Assembly (NCBI RefSeq): GCF_018069625.1
Contig: NZ_CP072941.1
Span: forward strand, 9,176,001 to 9,240,000
DNA from: Streptomyces yatensis
GTDB taxonomy: Bacteria; Actinomycetota; Actinomycetes; Streptomycetales; Streptomycetaceae
Length of the DNA stretch: 64,000 nucleotides
Reading direction: 5' to 3'
Below the pieces are notes generated by a model. The model made no database searches. It was not told the origin of the DNA and was given only the letters and a program-made list of their open reading frames with translations. Position 1 is the first letter of the stretch, and the number at the start of each line of letters is the position of its first letter. Shown here in pieces: positions 24,501 to 32,345 of the stretch. The position numbers and the translations under genes are program-made.

Positions 24501-27500
24501 CAAGGACGAAGCGCTCAAGCAGGCCCAGGCGGGCAACGCGCCGGGCGTGCAGATGCGGGGCGACGCCGACCGGACGGCCGGTGAGCAGGGCTCCGCAGTC
24601 GACACCAAGGGCCAGGAGACCGTCGCGACGGGCCGCGACGACGCGGGCCGTGGGATGGGCGAGGACCAGGTCTATCCCGACGCGCCCAAGGAGCAGATGT
24701 CCGCCAAGGTGCCCGGGCAGGGAGGCGGCGGGGGCGGCGGTGCGCCCGGCGGCGGCGCGGCGACGGGGGCCGTCCCTCCCGAGGCCGCGTCGGAAGTGGC
24801 CGAGCACGAACGCGGACCGCAGTTCCAGGCGGCGTTCACCGACGGCCAGAAGGGCATGTCCGAGGGGCGGCAGACCAAGGACCGTGACTTCCGGGACGGT
24901 CAGCAGAAGCACAAACAGCAGGTCGACGCCGAGGTCGCGGGCAATACGAAGAGCCAGGCGAGCGAGCGCGAGAAGGCGATGACGGAGGTCACCGCCAAGC
25001 GCGCGGACTGGCGCACGGAGCAGGACAAGGAGCTCCAGTCGCTCGGCGACAAGAAGACCGAGCGCCACGAGAAGATCCGTAGGGACGTCAAGGACAAGGA
25101 AGAGCAGACCGACAAGGACGTCGACAAGGAGAAGGACGACAGCGACAAGAAGATCAAGGACAAGGGCGACCAGGCCGAGCGGGACGCCGAGAAGAAGCGC
25201 GACGACAGCGTCCAGGAGTCGGGCAACTGGATCTCGAAAGCCTTTGAATGGATCAAGAACAAGGTCATCGAGATCAAGAACGCGATCGTCCGTGTCATCC
25301 GGGAGGCGCGGGACGCGGTCGTCAACTTCATCAAGAACTTCAAGGAGACCGTCGAGCGCTGGATCAACGACGCCCGCAAGGCGATCGTCGACGCGATCAA
25401 GAACTTCATCAATGACCTGATCGAGTTCGCCAAGGCGATGGTGCGGGCCGTCATCGACCTTGCCAAGCGCATCCGGAACTTCATCACCGGCCTGATCAAC
25501 GCCGCGATCGCCCTCGTCAACAAGCTCGCCACGATGCTCAAGCAGGCCATCACCGACCTGCTGAACGCCCTCGGCAAGCTGCTGAGCAGCATCCTGGACG
25601 TCCTCAAGAAGATGCTGATGGACGTCATCAAGGCCGTCGTGGACGCGGTCAAGGCGGTCCTGGACTTCGCCTCCAAGCTGCTGGGCGCGCTCGGCGACTT
25701 CATGCTCATCGCGGTCGACTTCCTCACCGACCCTGGCGGGTGGCTGAGCGGCGCGAAGAATTCGGCCGTGGACGGTGCGAAGAACCACCTCTTCCGCGAG
25801 GTGAAGTCGGCCGTCAAGGAGTGGTTCCAGTCCAAGATCCAGGAGATTATCGGCGTCCCGAAGGCGATCCTGGACAAGCTGTTCAAGGGCGGCTTCACGC
25901 TGGAGCAGATCGTCAAGGAGACGTGGGACGCGATCGTCCCCCAACTGCCGTTGATCATCGGCGAGATCGTCATCACGAAGGTCATCGCCAAGCTGATCCC
26001 GGGGGCGGGCTGGGTGATGGCCGTCATCGACGCCATCCGCACGGCCATCGGCGCGCTCGGCGCGATCCTGCGCGCGGTGGGCGCGGTCCTCGACTGGCTG
26101 AAGCTCGTCCGCATGGGCGGCGCGGGAATCCTCTTCGCGAAGGCCGTCGCGGCGGGCATTGTGGCGCTTCTCGAATTGGCCTACCAGGCGCTGCTGTCGG
26201 GGATCGGCAAGTACGTCGCGAAGGTGGGCCGGCGCTTCAGGGCCATCGCGGCGAAGCTGGGGCAGGGCAAGGGCGGCAAGGGTGGGGCGGGGGGCAAGGG
26301 CGGTGCGGACGAGGGGGCGGGTAAGCCCGGCAACCAGAAAACCCAAGAGCCGCCCCCGCCCGGGACGACCACCCCCACAACGCGCCCGACGGCAACCACC
26401 ACGAAGCCGAAGCCCGACACGAGGCCGGACCCCAAGAAGCCCACAACGCAGCCGCAGACCAAGCCCACCCGGCCGGAAACCCCTGGCAGGCCGAAGCCAA
26501 CATCGGAGACCAAGACCCCGGCCTCCACCACGAAGGACAAGAACGGCAAACCCAAGCCCACCGAAGACCGCCCGGACACCCGGCCGACCCCCTCCCCGAA
26601 ACCCAAGCCCAAGCCGGAACCCCCGGCCAAGCCGAAGCCCGAGCCGCAGCCGAAGCCCAACCCCAAGGACGACAAAACCCCGGGCACCCCCAAGGACGAC
26701 AAGGGCCCCGAGGACAGGCCGAAGAACGACGACACGTCCTCGCCCAAGGACACCAAGGATCCCAAGGACCAGGACCCGACCAAGCCCAAGCCCGACAAGG
26801 ACGACCCCAAGAAACCCAAGCCCGACAAGGACGGCGACAAGCCCGGCGCCCGAAAGCCCAAACCCGACAAGGACGGCCCCGGCAGGCGGCCGAGGAAGAA
26901 GGGCCCCGACAAGCGCAAGCCCCATCCCGGCAAGAGCGGCCCGGGCCGGCCCAAGTCCAAGCCGCACAAGCAGCGACAGAAGAAAGATGAGGAATCGCCC
27001 GCCGCAAAGATGGCGCGATTGACGCTCATCGTCCAACGACTTCGACGCATCCTGCGTCCCAAGTTGCGGCGAGGAATTCCTCGACTCATTCACATGGCAA
27101 TGCTTGCAGGGCTGCGGCTGCACTTCAGACTTACGAGCCTGCAACGCGCGGGAGGAAAAGAATTCACCGACGTCGCAACCTTGAATCCGACGCTTCCCGT
27201 AACCCCAGGAGAATATTCAGCCGACGATGAAGATGATTACATAGAAATCCCGGCCGATCCATCTCTGCCAAAGACGAAGATCCCAAATTTTGCCGACAAT
27301 AAGTTGGCGCGGAACTTCAAAGCCGAGTACATCAACAAAGCATTCGTCGGCACTCACGGTGAGGAATCAACTGAAGCAGAGTTGGCAACAGAACCCATCG
27401 GCTTCAGGCATTTAAACAAATACGACTTCAATACCGATAGGCGAAACCTCTGGGTTCGCATGCACCTATTGACGAAGCGACTGGGAGGGCCTGCGAAGGG

Positions 27501-28047
27501 TTCTAACCTGATACCAGCGCGACGCGGCGTCAATACCAGGTTCAAGTGGGATGTCGAGCGGTACCCAGAGAATTGGGTGAGGTCCGGGGATAAGAAGCCG
27601 GTGTGGTACAAGGTGGATCTCAACTACCATGCCGGTAGCATTATCGGATTCCCGAGTCACCTACGAACAGAGTGGGGGATATACGAGCCGAATCGCGAGC
27701 GCGGCACATGGGAAGAGAAACCCGCTCCAGCCGGACTTCCATCCAGTAAGTCAAATTCCACTCTAGAAAAGCCGCCGGTGCCGAATCCGTCAAACAGGGC
27801 CTTCGTTAATCATGACCCTGTATCACGCCTCGAAAGAATGCTCTTCATTCGAGAGTCGTTCGCAAAGTTGATCGAGGAAGCCGCAAGATCCAGGAATCGC
27901 AACATCAGGACAAAGGTGCAGCTTCTCGCCACCATAGACGCCCTGCATAGCAAAAAGAAAACACCCCTCGAGAATTATGCCGCAGACAAGCAGAATCTCA
28001 TCGACGCCGTAAATCAAGGGCATGCCACTTTCGACCCAAAGCCATAG
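21511..28047 (+). CDS. eCIS-core (DUF4157) polymorphic toxin-like protein with nuclease-like C-terminus
   Basis: This 2178-aa protein has a modular layout. Residues ~35-160 form the eCIS-core (DUF4157) domain with the zincin-like AHELLHTVQ (H110, E111, H114). About 160-1120 is disordered Glu/Lys/Ala/Pro-rich linker. About 1125-1237 is a highly charged coiled-coil-like region. About 1237-1580 is a chain of amphipathic helices (WISKAFEWIKNKVIEIK and similar) with hydrophobic stretches. About 1590-1827 is a Pro/Lys-rich linker (KPKPDKD units). The last ~350 residues differ: lower GC (48% in 27181-27240 by count), less biased codons, and MHLLTKRLGG (H1985) followed by SNLIPARRGVN (N1999, N2008). 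This resembles the His/Asn motif of beta-beta-alpha-metal non-specific nucleases. A TTA codon lies at 27412-27414. The middle may serve as tape measure or translocation segment, the end as swappable toxin. The nuclease call is tentative. Confidence 0.85.
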   Translation: MSNTPSATQDDRASQSAKRRKRKERTGKARAPEPKDIVSGAGQPLDPSVRRDLEEQLGHDLGQVRLHTDRDAGHLTELLGADAVAVGQDIFFRENTYRPGTTEGQRLLAHELLHTVQNPHGLGTLRAGRDLGAVSLPQDAMEREAEGTARELVRGGQPVADVAPRESATPGWLRYATVDADRNRMEKLDPATLVDRLANGVIRSLRGDPEDRSKRTRMQLARMPDEVQDAVLDRLETRLLSSEHERVLDFVDEIEADDDLERESLAAPDVEPDPVAELLFERERERGRAEERREEDRRPAPAPGPEKDEPAGEGAPGSTPRNGGGTPEREGRGGSQEQRPGAEAGREGGSPASGGKSGGSASGAPAAAPSSQQPSSSSSSSSGGKPEGGQQGGEKKAEGSEKGKQGKAGEGKEGQEQQGVATPSKEESAAKNRPGAADALVAGQQLKQRDKRGAEKPTGSPTVSGKDTQSPGAFSTLDGMRGQDLDGPEEQAEGDPFGSGSESEVEVGGGEKSAWDIKLQPEDFLPEQDLDVSGVPTADTLDPSSSATPPAPSFPAPPVTKADKVQAERDAEDAEDEAADAEPDEDALDSGAEAEPSAEADDGAAAGGGLGALAVEQAAESRPGPALTRDPKSGADPKDGPVVAQTTVQEAAGRSEDGSEATEQAAKEEKGTSAGGEASGGAQEKASQQAVGGQAAQEPAAKAEQKKADAEPAAKSEPTADAKSPSPARDTQVTGGSNADTPGGASSGAQSEQGTPAERTEAPAAEAAPPAPEPKKSADPAPSPPKETPAPKSASGAKPTAPKSVPVAKTPRGGGGGGGAGGGGGKASAPAKGKKKDSGPAPNLSQVSPEAGLSTASRLKPHVALQAMTGVSGSVDRTVGDEHKALAAAPPSMQRPAGAPQTLQGKPATDAAAQYSQDPAQKSEAPEKEDAEVTGAKEPEGQIEAEKAEEPGGWDTFKMALGFIGGKIVNGVASLFGADKPVVDPQELAAKFAGLPTKDEALKQAQAGNAPGVQMRGDADRTAGEQGSAVDTKGQETVATGRDDAGRGMGEDQVYPDAPKEQMSAKVPGQGGGGGGGAPGGGAATGAVPPEAASEVAEHERGPQFQAAFTDGQKGMSEGRQTKDRDFRDGQQKHKQQVDAEVAGNTKSQASEREKAMTEVTAKRADWRTEQDKELQSLGDKKTERHEKIRRDVKDKEEQTDKDVDKEKDDSDKKIKDKGDQAERDAEKKRDDSVQESGNWISKAFEWIKNKVIEIKNAIVRVIREARDAVVNFIKNFKETVERWINDARKAIVDAIKNFINDLIEFAKAMVRAVIDLAKRIRNFITGLINAAIALVNKLATMLKQAITDLLNALGKLLSSILDVLKKMLMDVIKAVVDAVKAVLDFASKLLGALGDFMLIAVDFLTDPGGWLSGAKNSAVDGAKNHLFREVKSAVKEWFQSKIQEIIGVPKAILDKLFKGGFTLEQIVKETWDAIVPQLPLIIGEIVITKVIAKLIPGAGWVMAVIDAIRTAIGALGAILRAVGAVLDWLKLVRMGGAGILFAKAVAAGIVALLELAYQALLSGIGKYVAKVGRRFRAIAAKLGQGKGGKGGAGGKGGADEGAGKPGNQKTQEPPPPGTTTPTTRPTATTTKPKPDTRPDPKKPTTQPQTKPTRPETPGRPKPTSETKTPASTTKDKNGKPKPTEDRPDTRPTPSPKPKPKPEPPAKPKPEPQPKPNPKDDKTPGTPKDDKGPEDRPKNDDTSSPKDTKDPKDQDPTKPKPDKDDPKKPKPDKDGDKPGARKPKPDKDGPGRRPRKKGPDKRKPHPGKSGPGRPKSKPHKQRQKKDEESPAAKMARLTLIVQRLRRILRPKLRRGIPRLIHMAMLAGLRLHFRLTSLQRAGGKEFTDVATLNPTLPVTPGEYSADDEDDYIEIPADPSLPKTKIPNFADNKLARNFKAEYINKAFVGTHGEESTEAELATEPIGFRHLNKYDFNTDRRNLWVRMHLLTKRLGGPAKGSNLIPARRGVNTRFKWDVERYPENWVRSGDKKPVWYKVDLNYHAGSIIGFPSHLRTEWGIYEPNRERGTWEEKPAPAGLPSSKSNSTLEKPPVPNPSNRAFVNHDPVSRLERMLFIRESFAKLIEEAARSRNRNIRTKVQLLATIDALHSKKKTPLENYAADKQNLIDAVNQGHATFDPKP

Positions 28048-28077
28048 TGGCCTTGACGACACCCGAAGGGCGGTGCC

Positions 28078-28791
28078 ATGCGCGAACTGAGTTTCACGGA
28101 AAAGGCCCACCTGAAGTCATTCAACGAGCTCCGTCAGTGTAGCTCTGTAGACGTTCTGTTCGAAAACTTGGGAATCTGGGGAGAGGCTGAGCCTCCCGGA
28201 ACCCTGAGGGGGGTATTTGAAAATCTGAGTGGATGGGAAGGGGTGATTTTGGATCCGGGCCTGGAAAATTGCATGGTAGGGATTTCTGAGATGTCCTCCT
28301 GCTGGACCACTGTTGGCACCTCCCGTCGCCTCCGAGGGGAGTTCTCGATCAAGGAGTTCTTTGACTGCCTTCTTGACCTCCCGCCCGAACCCGGGCGGGA
28401 CGGATCTCCATCGAAGGAATCGGAGTTCTACTCACAGCTCCGAATCATCGACTACGCACCTCGAGCGGCGAATGGAATGCTATCGGCCGTTCGTGTTCAG
28501 CCTAGCGTGAACCCTCTGGAAATTTGGTTTATCGACAGCAACTTGGACCGAACTGCAGAATATGAGGATGAATGCATCCGAATGGATGTGGACTACTGTG
28601 GATACCTTGAGGCTCTAGTTATGACGAAGGGTGTTTTCGGCTGGCAGTACCTTTTTACCGAGGCGTCTATCCGAGATGAACGTTTCAGGGACTTCGCAGA
28701 TAACTTGACGTACATGCTGGAGCTGTTTCCTCGGCTCTTCCCTGACTACGACTATTCGCCATTGCTTGCCCGCCTGGAGGCCCGTCTATGA
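28078..28791 (+). CDS. Putative immunity protein (SUKH-like) of the eCIS toxin
   Basis: This 237-aa, acidic, low-GC gene is placed 30 bp behind the toxin stop, with GAAGGGCGG upstream of the ATG. The C-terminal part YLEALVMTKGVFGWQYLFTE, plus LELFPRLFPDY, matches the pattern (Y-E-L-TxG-GWQ-LF) of SMI1/KNR4-like (SUKH) immunity proteins. The N-terminal part has no clear motif. Base composition and codon use resemble the toxin's last kilobase rather than the flanking CIS genes, so the two probably arrived together. Its stop overlaps the ATG of the hub adaptor gene (ATGA), which makes its translation coupled to the machine. Binding to the toxin is inferred. Confidence 0.6.
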   Translation: MRELSFTEKAHLKSFNELRQCSSVDVLFENLGIWGEAEPPGTLRGVFENLSGWEGVILDPGLENCMVGISEMSSCWTTVGTSRRLRGEFSIKEFFDCLLDLPPEPGRDGSPSKESEFYSQLRIIDYAPRAANGMLSAVRVQPSVNPLEIWFIDSNLDRTAEYEDECIRMDVDYCGYLEALVMTKGVFGWQYLFTEASIRDERFRDFADNLTYMLELFPRLFPDYDYSPLLARLEARL

Positions 28792-29474
28792 CCCGCTACC
28801 CCGACATCCCCAAACCCATCCGCTCCGGAATAGTCCTCGTCGATCCTGAGCGGGGGACGCCGCAGCGCATCATTGTGCTGCAGTTCAATCCGGACACACT
28901 GGAGCGGTCATTGGCTCCCCAATCCGCCGGCGACCAAGCCGACAGCGGCGGAGGCGGCAGCGGGAGCGGGGACAAGAACGAGGCGCTGCGCCTCAAGGGC
29001 CCCGCCCAGGAGACATGGAAGTTCACGGCGGAGATCGACGCGACCGATCAGTTCGAGGTGGCCGCGCCCGACGGGATACACCCGCAACTCGCGACGCTCG
29101 AAATGCTCGTGCAGCCGACCACCGCCAAACTGCGGGAGGCCATGCGGCTGTCCAAGAAGGGGACCATCGAGATCAGCCCGCTCGAGATGCCGCTGACCCT
29201 CTTCACCTGGGGCAGCAAGCGCGTCATGCCGGTCCGCATCACCGAGCTCTCCATCAACGAATCGGCGTTCGACGTCAACCTCAACCCCATCCGCGCCTCC
29301 CTCAGCATCGGGCTGAAGGTGCTCACCGTCAGTGATCTCCCCGCCGGCCACCGGGGCGCAGAGCTTTATCTCGCGCATCTCGCGCAGAAGGAGCGGCTCG
29401 CCGCGGCGGCCCGCGGAGGCGCACTCAGCGCGTTGGGGTTGAACAGCGGGGATATCGGACTGGGGAGGGTGTAG
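28788..29474 (+). CDS. CIS tube-baseplate adaptor (Pvc7/Afp7-like)
   Basis: This 228-aa protein has RIIVLQFNPDTLERSLAPQS near the start and ETWKFTAEIDATDQFEVAAP, TLEMLVQPTTAKLREAMR and PVRITELSINESAFDVNLNP, the pattern of the CIS tube-initiator family that links the inner tube to the hub. Family members often end in LysM; here LysM appears as the next gene instead. A Gly/Ser insert is at about residues 48-60. The ATG overlaps the stop of the immunity-like gene. Confidence 0.88.
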   Translation: MTRYPDIPKPIRSGIVLVDPERGTPQRIIVLQFNPDTLERSLAPQSAGDQADSGGGGSGSGDKNEALRLKGPAQETWKFTAEIDATDQFEVAAPDGIHPQLATLEMLVQPTTAKLREAMRLSKKGTIEISPLEMPLTLFTWGSKRVMPVRITELSINESAFDVNLNPIRASLSIGLKVLTVSDLPAGHRGAELYLAHLAQKERLAAAARGGALSALGLNSGDIGLGRV

Positions 29475-29480
29475 AGGCAG

Positions 29481-29873
29481 ATGACAGAGCCACAGCCGTA
29501 CGAGAGCGCGCTCGACGCGATTCCGGGGGCGCACCCCTACCCCCGCTCCAGCCGTTACCACGACGCCGAGATCGGGATCCACACCCAGCCCGACGGCACC
29601 CCCGTCCGGTACGTCAAGCGGCGGCTGCTGCCGCCCCTCGGCGAGCCGGACGAGAACACCGCCACCCACACCGTCAGCAGCGGCGAGCGCCCCGACCACC
29701 TCGGTCAGCGCTACTTCGGCGACCCCGCCGCCTGGTGGCGGATCGCCGACGCCAACCCTGTCCTCGACCCTCGCGAGCTGACCGCCGAGCCGGGTGAGGA
29801 GATCGAGATCCCGGACGGGTTCCCGAGCGGGTTCCCCGGAAGCGGGCCAGGGGGTGGGATGCGTGGCCGATGA
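29481..29873 (+). CDS. LysM-domain CIS baseplate protein
   Basis: This 130-aa protein has a C-terminal LysM-like module: HTVSSGERPDHLGQRYFGDP, then AWWRIADANPVLDPRELTAE and PGEEIEIPDG. LysM modules in CIS and phage baseplates (gp53-type, P2 gpX) hold hub parts together rather than act on cell walls. Its end overlaps the hub gene by 11 bp, so both are made in step. Confidence 0.85.
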   Translation: MTEPQPYESALDAIPGAHPYPRSSRYHDAEIGIHTQPDGTPVRYVKRRLLPPLGEPDENTATHTVSSGERPDHLGQRYFGDPAAWWRIADANPVLDPRELTAEPGEEIEIPDGFPSGFPGSGPGGGMRGR

Positions 29874-31002
29874 GCCCGTCGGGCAGGGGCCCATTCACCT
29901 CGAATTACGGATGGGGCCCAAGCTCACCCGCCCCGTGCCCCCCGAGGTCACCGAGGCGCTGCTGTCCGCGCAGATCACCACCACCGCGGGCGAACGCAGC
30001 GGCTTCCAGCTGGCGTTCGACCTCACCAAAAAGGGCGCGATCATCGACCGGCTGCTCCCGGAGGGGTTCTTCGACCCCCGCACCCGCGTGGTCGTCACGG
30101 CCGCCGTCAAGGGCACGCCGATCGTCCTCCTCGACGGGCTCATCGTGCGCCACGAGGTGGGGGCCAGCAATCAGCCGGGGCAGACGACCCTCACCGTCAC
30201 CGGCGAGGACCTCACCCTCCTCATGGACCTCGAGGAGCGGACCGACCGCTATCCCAACCTCCCGCCCTTCAAGCGCGTGACGCGCATCCTCTCGAAGTAC
30301 ACCGACTACGGGATCGAGGCGGAGGTCATCGAGGAGAAGATCCTCCAGCCGCCCAACGCGCAACGCCGCGTCGACTACCAGACCGGCACCGACCTGCAGT
30401 ACGTCACCGACCTCGCGCAGGCCAACGGCTACGTCTTCTACCTCATCCCCGGGCCCGTGGCCGGGGTCTCCACCGCCTACTGGGGCCCCGAGAAGCGCGT
30501 CGGGACACCCCAGCACGCGCTCAGCGTCAACATGGACGTCAACTCCACCGTCGACCAGCTGACGTTCGCCTACGACGGCACCGCACGGGAGGAGCCCCAG
30601 GCCCGGTGGCAGGACCCGGCCACCCGCACCTCCACCCTCCTCGCCCAGCCCGACATCAGCCCCCTCAGGCCGCCCCTCGGCAAGCGGGCCACCCCCGCCC
30701 TCAAGCGCAAGACGCTCTCCGGCACGGCCAAGAAGGACCGGGCGCAGGCCGAGGCCGAGGCGCTGGCGCGGGCCGCCGTCTCCGCCGACGCCATCTCCGG
30801 TTCCGGCTCGCTGGACGTCAATCGGCACGGGTACATCCTCCAGCCACGCCAGCTCGTCGGCGTCCGGGGCGCCGGGGCCACCTATGACGGCGAGTACTAC
30901 GTCAAGTCCGTCACCCACCATCTGCGGCCCGGCTCTTTCCAGCAGAACTTCACCCTCACCCGCGAAGGGCTCATCGCCCGGAGCGACACCGTTCGGGCCT
31001 GA
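29863..31002 (+). CDS. CIS baseplate hub protein (Pvc8 / gp27-VgrG N-terminal-like)
   Basis: This 379-aa protein is taken from the GTG at 29863 (GTG GCC GAT GAG), preceded by a G-rich ribosome-binding stretch. The hub folds are visible: LTRPVPPEVTEALLSAQITT, DPRTRVVVTAAVKGTPIVLL, VDYQTGTDLQYVTDLAQANG and VKSVTHHLRPGSFQQNFTLT. This is the gp27-like ring that seats the spike. In T6SS the hub and spike are fused as VgrG; here the spike is the next gene. Confidence 0.9.
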   Translation: MADEPVGQGPIHLELRMGPKLTRPVPPEVTEALLSAQITTTAGERSGFQLAFDLTKKGAIIDRLLPEGFFDPRTRVVVTAAVKGTPIVLLDGLIVRHEVGASNQPGQTTLTVTGEDLTLLMDLEERTDRYPNLPPFKRVTRILSKYTDYGIEAEVIEEKILQPPNAQRRVDYQTGTDLQYVTDLAQANGYVFYLIPGPVAGVSTAYWGPEKRVGTPQHALSVNMDVNSTVDQLTFAYDGTAREEPQARWQDPATRTSTLLAQPDISPLRPPLGKRATPALKRKTLSGTAKKDRAQAEAEALARAAVSADAISGSGSLDVNRHGYILQPRQLVGVRGAGATYDGEYYVKSVTHHLRPGSFQQNFTLTREGLIARSDTVRA

Positions 31003-31019
31003 GCCCTCAAGGAGCCCCT

Positions 31020-31553
31020 ATGGCGGCAACGCCCAACAACCGCTTCCTCGGCAAGTTCCGGGGCCGGGTGCGGGATAACCAGGACCCGCTCGGAATAGGC
31101 CGGATCACCGTCGAGGTGCCCGATGTCCTCGGCGATGAGCCGTCGACCTGGGCCATGCCCTGCTTTCCCTTCACCGGGGACCAGCTGCGGCCCGCCGGGC
31201 AATATGTCGTGCCCTCCGTCGGGGCCGGGGTGTGGGTGGAGTTCGAGCAGGGCGACCCCAGCTTCCCCATCTGGACGGGGTGCTGGTTCGGGGCCAGGGA
31301 GCAGCTCCCGGAGGACGCGCGGACCGATCCGGCGACCGCGCACCCCGTGGTGATCCAGACACCGGGGAAGCACAAGATCGTGATGTCCGACGTTCCGGCC
31401 GAGGGCATTTTGCTCCAGGCGCCCGGCGGCGCGTCCATACGGATCGACGCGACCGGCGTGCACATCGACAACGGCCAAGGGGCCTCCGTCTCCCTGGTCG
31501 GAGACCAAGTCGACCTCAACCAGGGCCGGTTGACCGTGCCCAAGAAGCGATAA
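31020..31553 (+). CDS. CIS spike protein (gp5/VgrG OB-fold and needle)
   Basis: This 177-aa protein has FLGKFRGRVRDNQDPLGIGR and ITVEVPDVLGDEPSTWAMPC, the OB-fold of gp5/VgrG spikes, then VPSVGAGVWVEFEQGDPSFP. The C-terminal repeats such as ILLQAPGGASIRIDATGVHI form a short beta-needle. It would sit under the hub and carry the tip. The start ATG follows the hub stop by 17 bp. Confidence 0.92.
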   Translation: MAATPNNRFLGKFRGRVRDNQDPLGIGRITVEVPDVLGDEPSTWAMPCFPFTGDQLRPAGQYVVPSVGAGVWVEFEQGDPSFPIWTGCWFGAREQLPEDARTDPATAHPVVIQTPGKHKIVMSDVPAEGILLQAPGGASIRIDATGVHIDNGQGASVSLVGDQVDLNQGRLTVPKKR

Positions 31554-31605
31554 CCAGCCTGCTAGCCACCTAGCCAGCGCACGAGAACGGGGAGGGACAA
31601 GGGAC

Positions 31606-31950
31606 GTGTCCGGGAATTCCGGCAATCTCGTCAGCCATACCGCCGTGATCAGTTGCCCGCACGGCGGACGCGTACGGGCGGCATCCGTTCCGTCGTCCGG
31701 TGTGCGGCTCGACGGGCAGCCCATGCCATCCGCCGACGACGTCTTCACGGTCGTCGGCTGCCCGCACACCGTCGACCGCGTCCCACTGCCGTGCACCACC
31801 GTCCGGTGGACTCCGGACCGCGATGCGGTGCTGATCGACGGTGTGCCCGTACTGCTCGACACCTCCTCGGCACAGTGCTTCAGCGCGGGGCTCGTGCCGC
31901 AGGGGCCACCGGTCGTCTCCGCCGCGCGGCAAGGGGTGAGGTGCGGATGA
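31606..31950 (+). CDS. PAAR-like spike tip protein
   Basis: This 114-aa protein is read from GTG with AGGGACAAGG upstream. Conserved pattern: HTAVISCPHGGRV, then GQPMPSADDVFTVVGCPH and VPLPCTTVRW. Spaced Cys/His residues (C, H, C, H, C) can bind a metal at the tip as in PAAR proteins. In eCIS loci this short gene is found between spike and gp25. It overlaps the gp25 gene by 4 bp. Confidence 0.8.
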   Translation: MSGNSGNLVSHTAVISCPHGGRVRAASVPSSGVRLDGQPMPSADDVFTVVGCPHTVDRVPLPCTTVRWTPDRDAVLIDGVPVLLDTSSAQCFSAGLVPQGPPVVSAARQGVRCG

Positions 31951-32345
31951 GGACACGGACCGGCAGGAGCCGCACGGTACGGACCGACATCGCCTTCCCG
32001 TTCCGGATCGACCGGCGCGGGCGCACCGCACACGCGGACCACGACGAGCACATACGCGATCTGATCGAGCAGTTGCTCTTCACCAGCCCGGGCGAGCGCG
32101 TCATGCGGCCCGACTTCGGATGCGGCCTCCTCGACCTCGTCTTCACGCCCAACAGCCCCGAACTGGCCTCCGCCGTCGAGCTGTCCGTCCAGGCGTCGTT
32201 GCAGCGGTGGCTCGGCGAGCTGATCGAGGTGGAGTCGCTGGACGTGGTCAGCGAGGAGAACGTCGTGCGTGTCCATCTGCGGTACGTGGTGCGCGCCACC
32301 GCCAGTCTGCGCGACGAGGTGTTCGAGGGGAGGGGATCCGCATGA
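31947..32345 (+). CDS. CIS baseplate wedge protein (gp25/GpW-like)
   Basis: This 132-aa protein has the gp25 signature HIRDLIEQLLFTSPGERVMR followed by PDFGCGLLDLVFTPNSPELA, the EPR-like motif that contacts the sheath. It connects baseplate and sheath and starts contraction. It starts at ATG overlapping the tip gene stop and overlaps the next gene (ATGA). Confidence 0.93.
   Translation: MRTRTGRSRTVRTDIAFPFRIDRRGRTAHADHDEHIRDLIEQLLFTSPGERVMRPDFGCGLLDLVFTPNSPELASAVELSVQASLQRWLGELIEVESLDVVSEENVVRVHLRYVVRATASLRDEVFEGRGSA

Noticed and set aside
23992..27144. 1050-codon minus-strand frame opposite the large effector
   Set aside because: Composed of Leu/Gly/Arg/Val repeats mirrored from Lys/Pro/Ala codons of the real gene; no motif.
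27000..28791. Insertion sequence or prophage as source of the low-GC block
   Set aside because: No transposase, terminal inverted repeats or integrase; the block is in frame with the effector and its end overlaps the hub gene, which fits domain exchange better.
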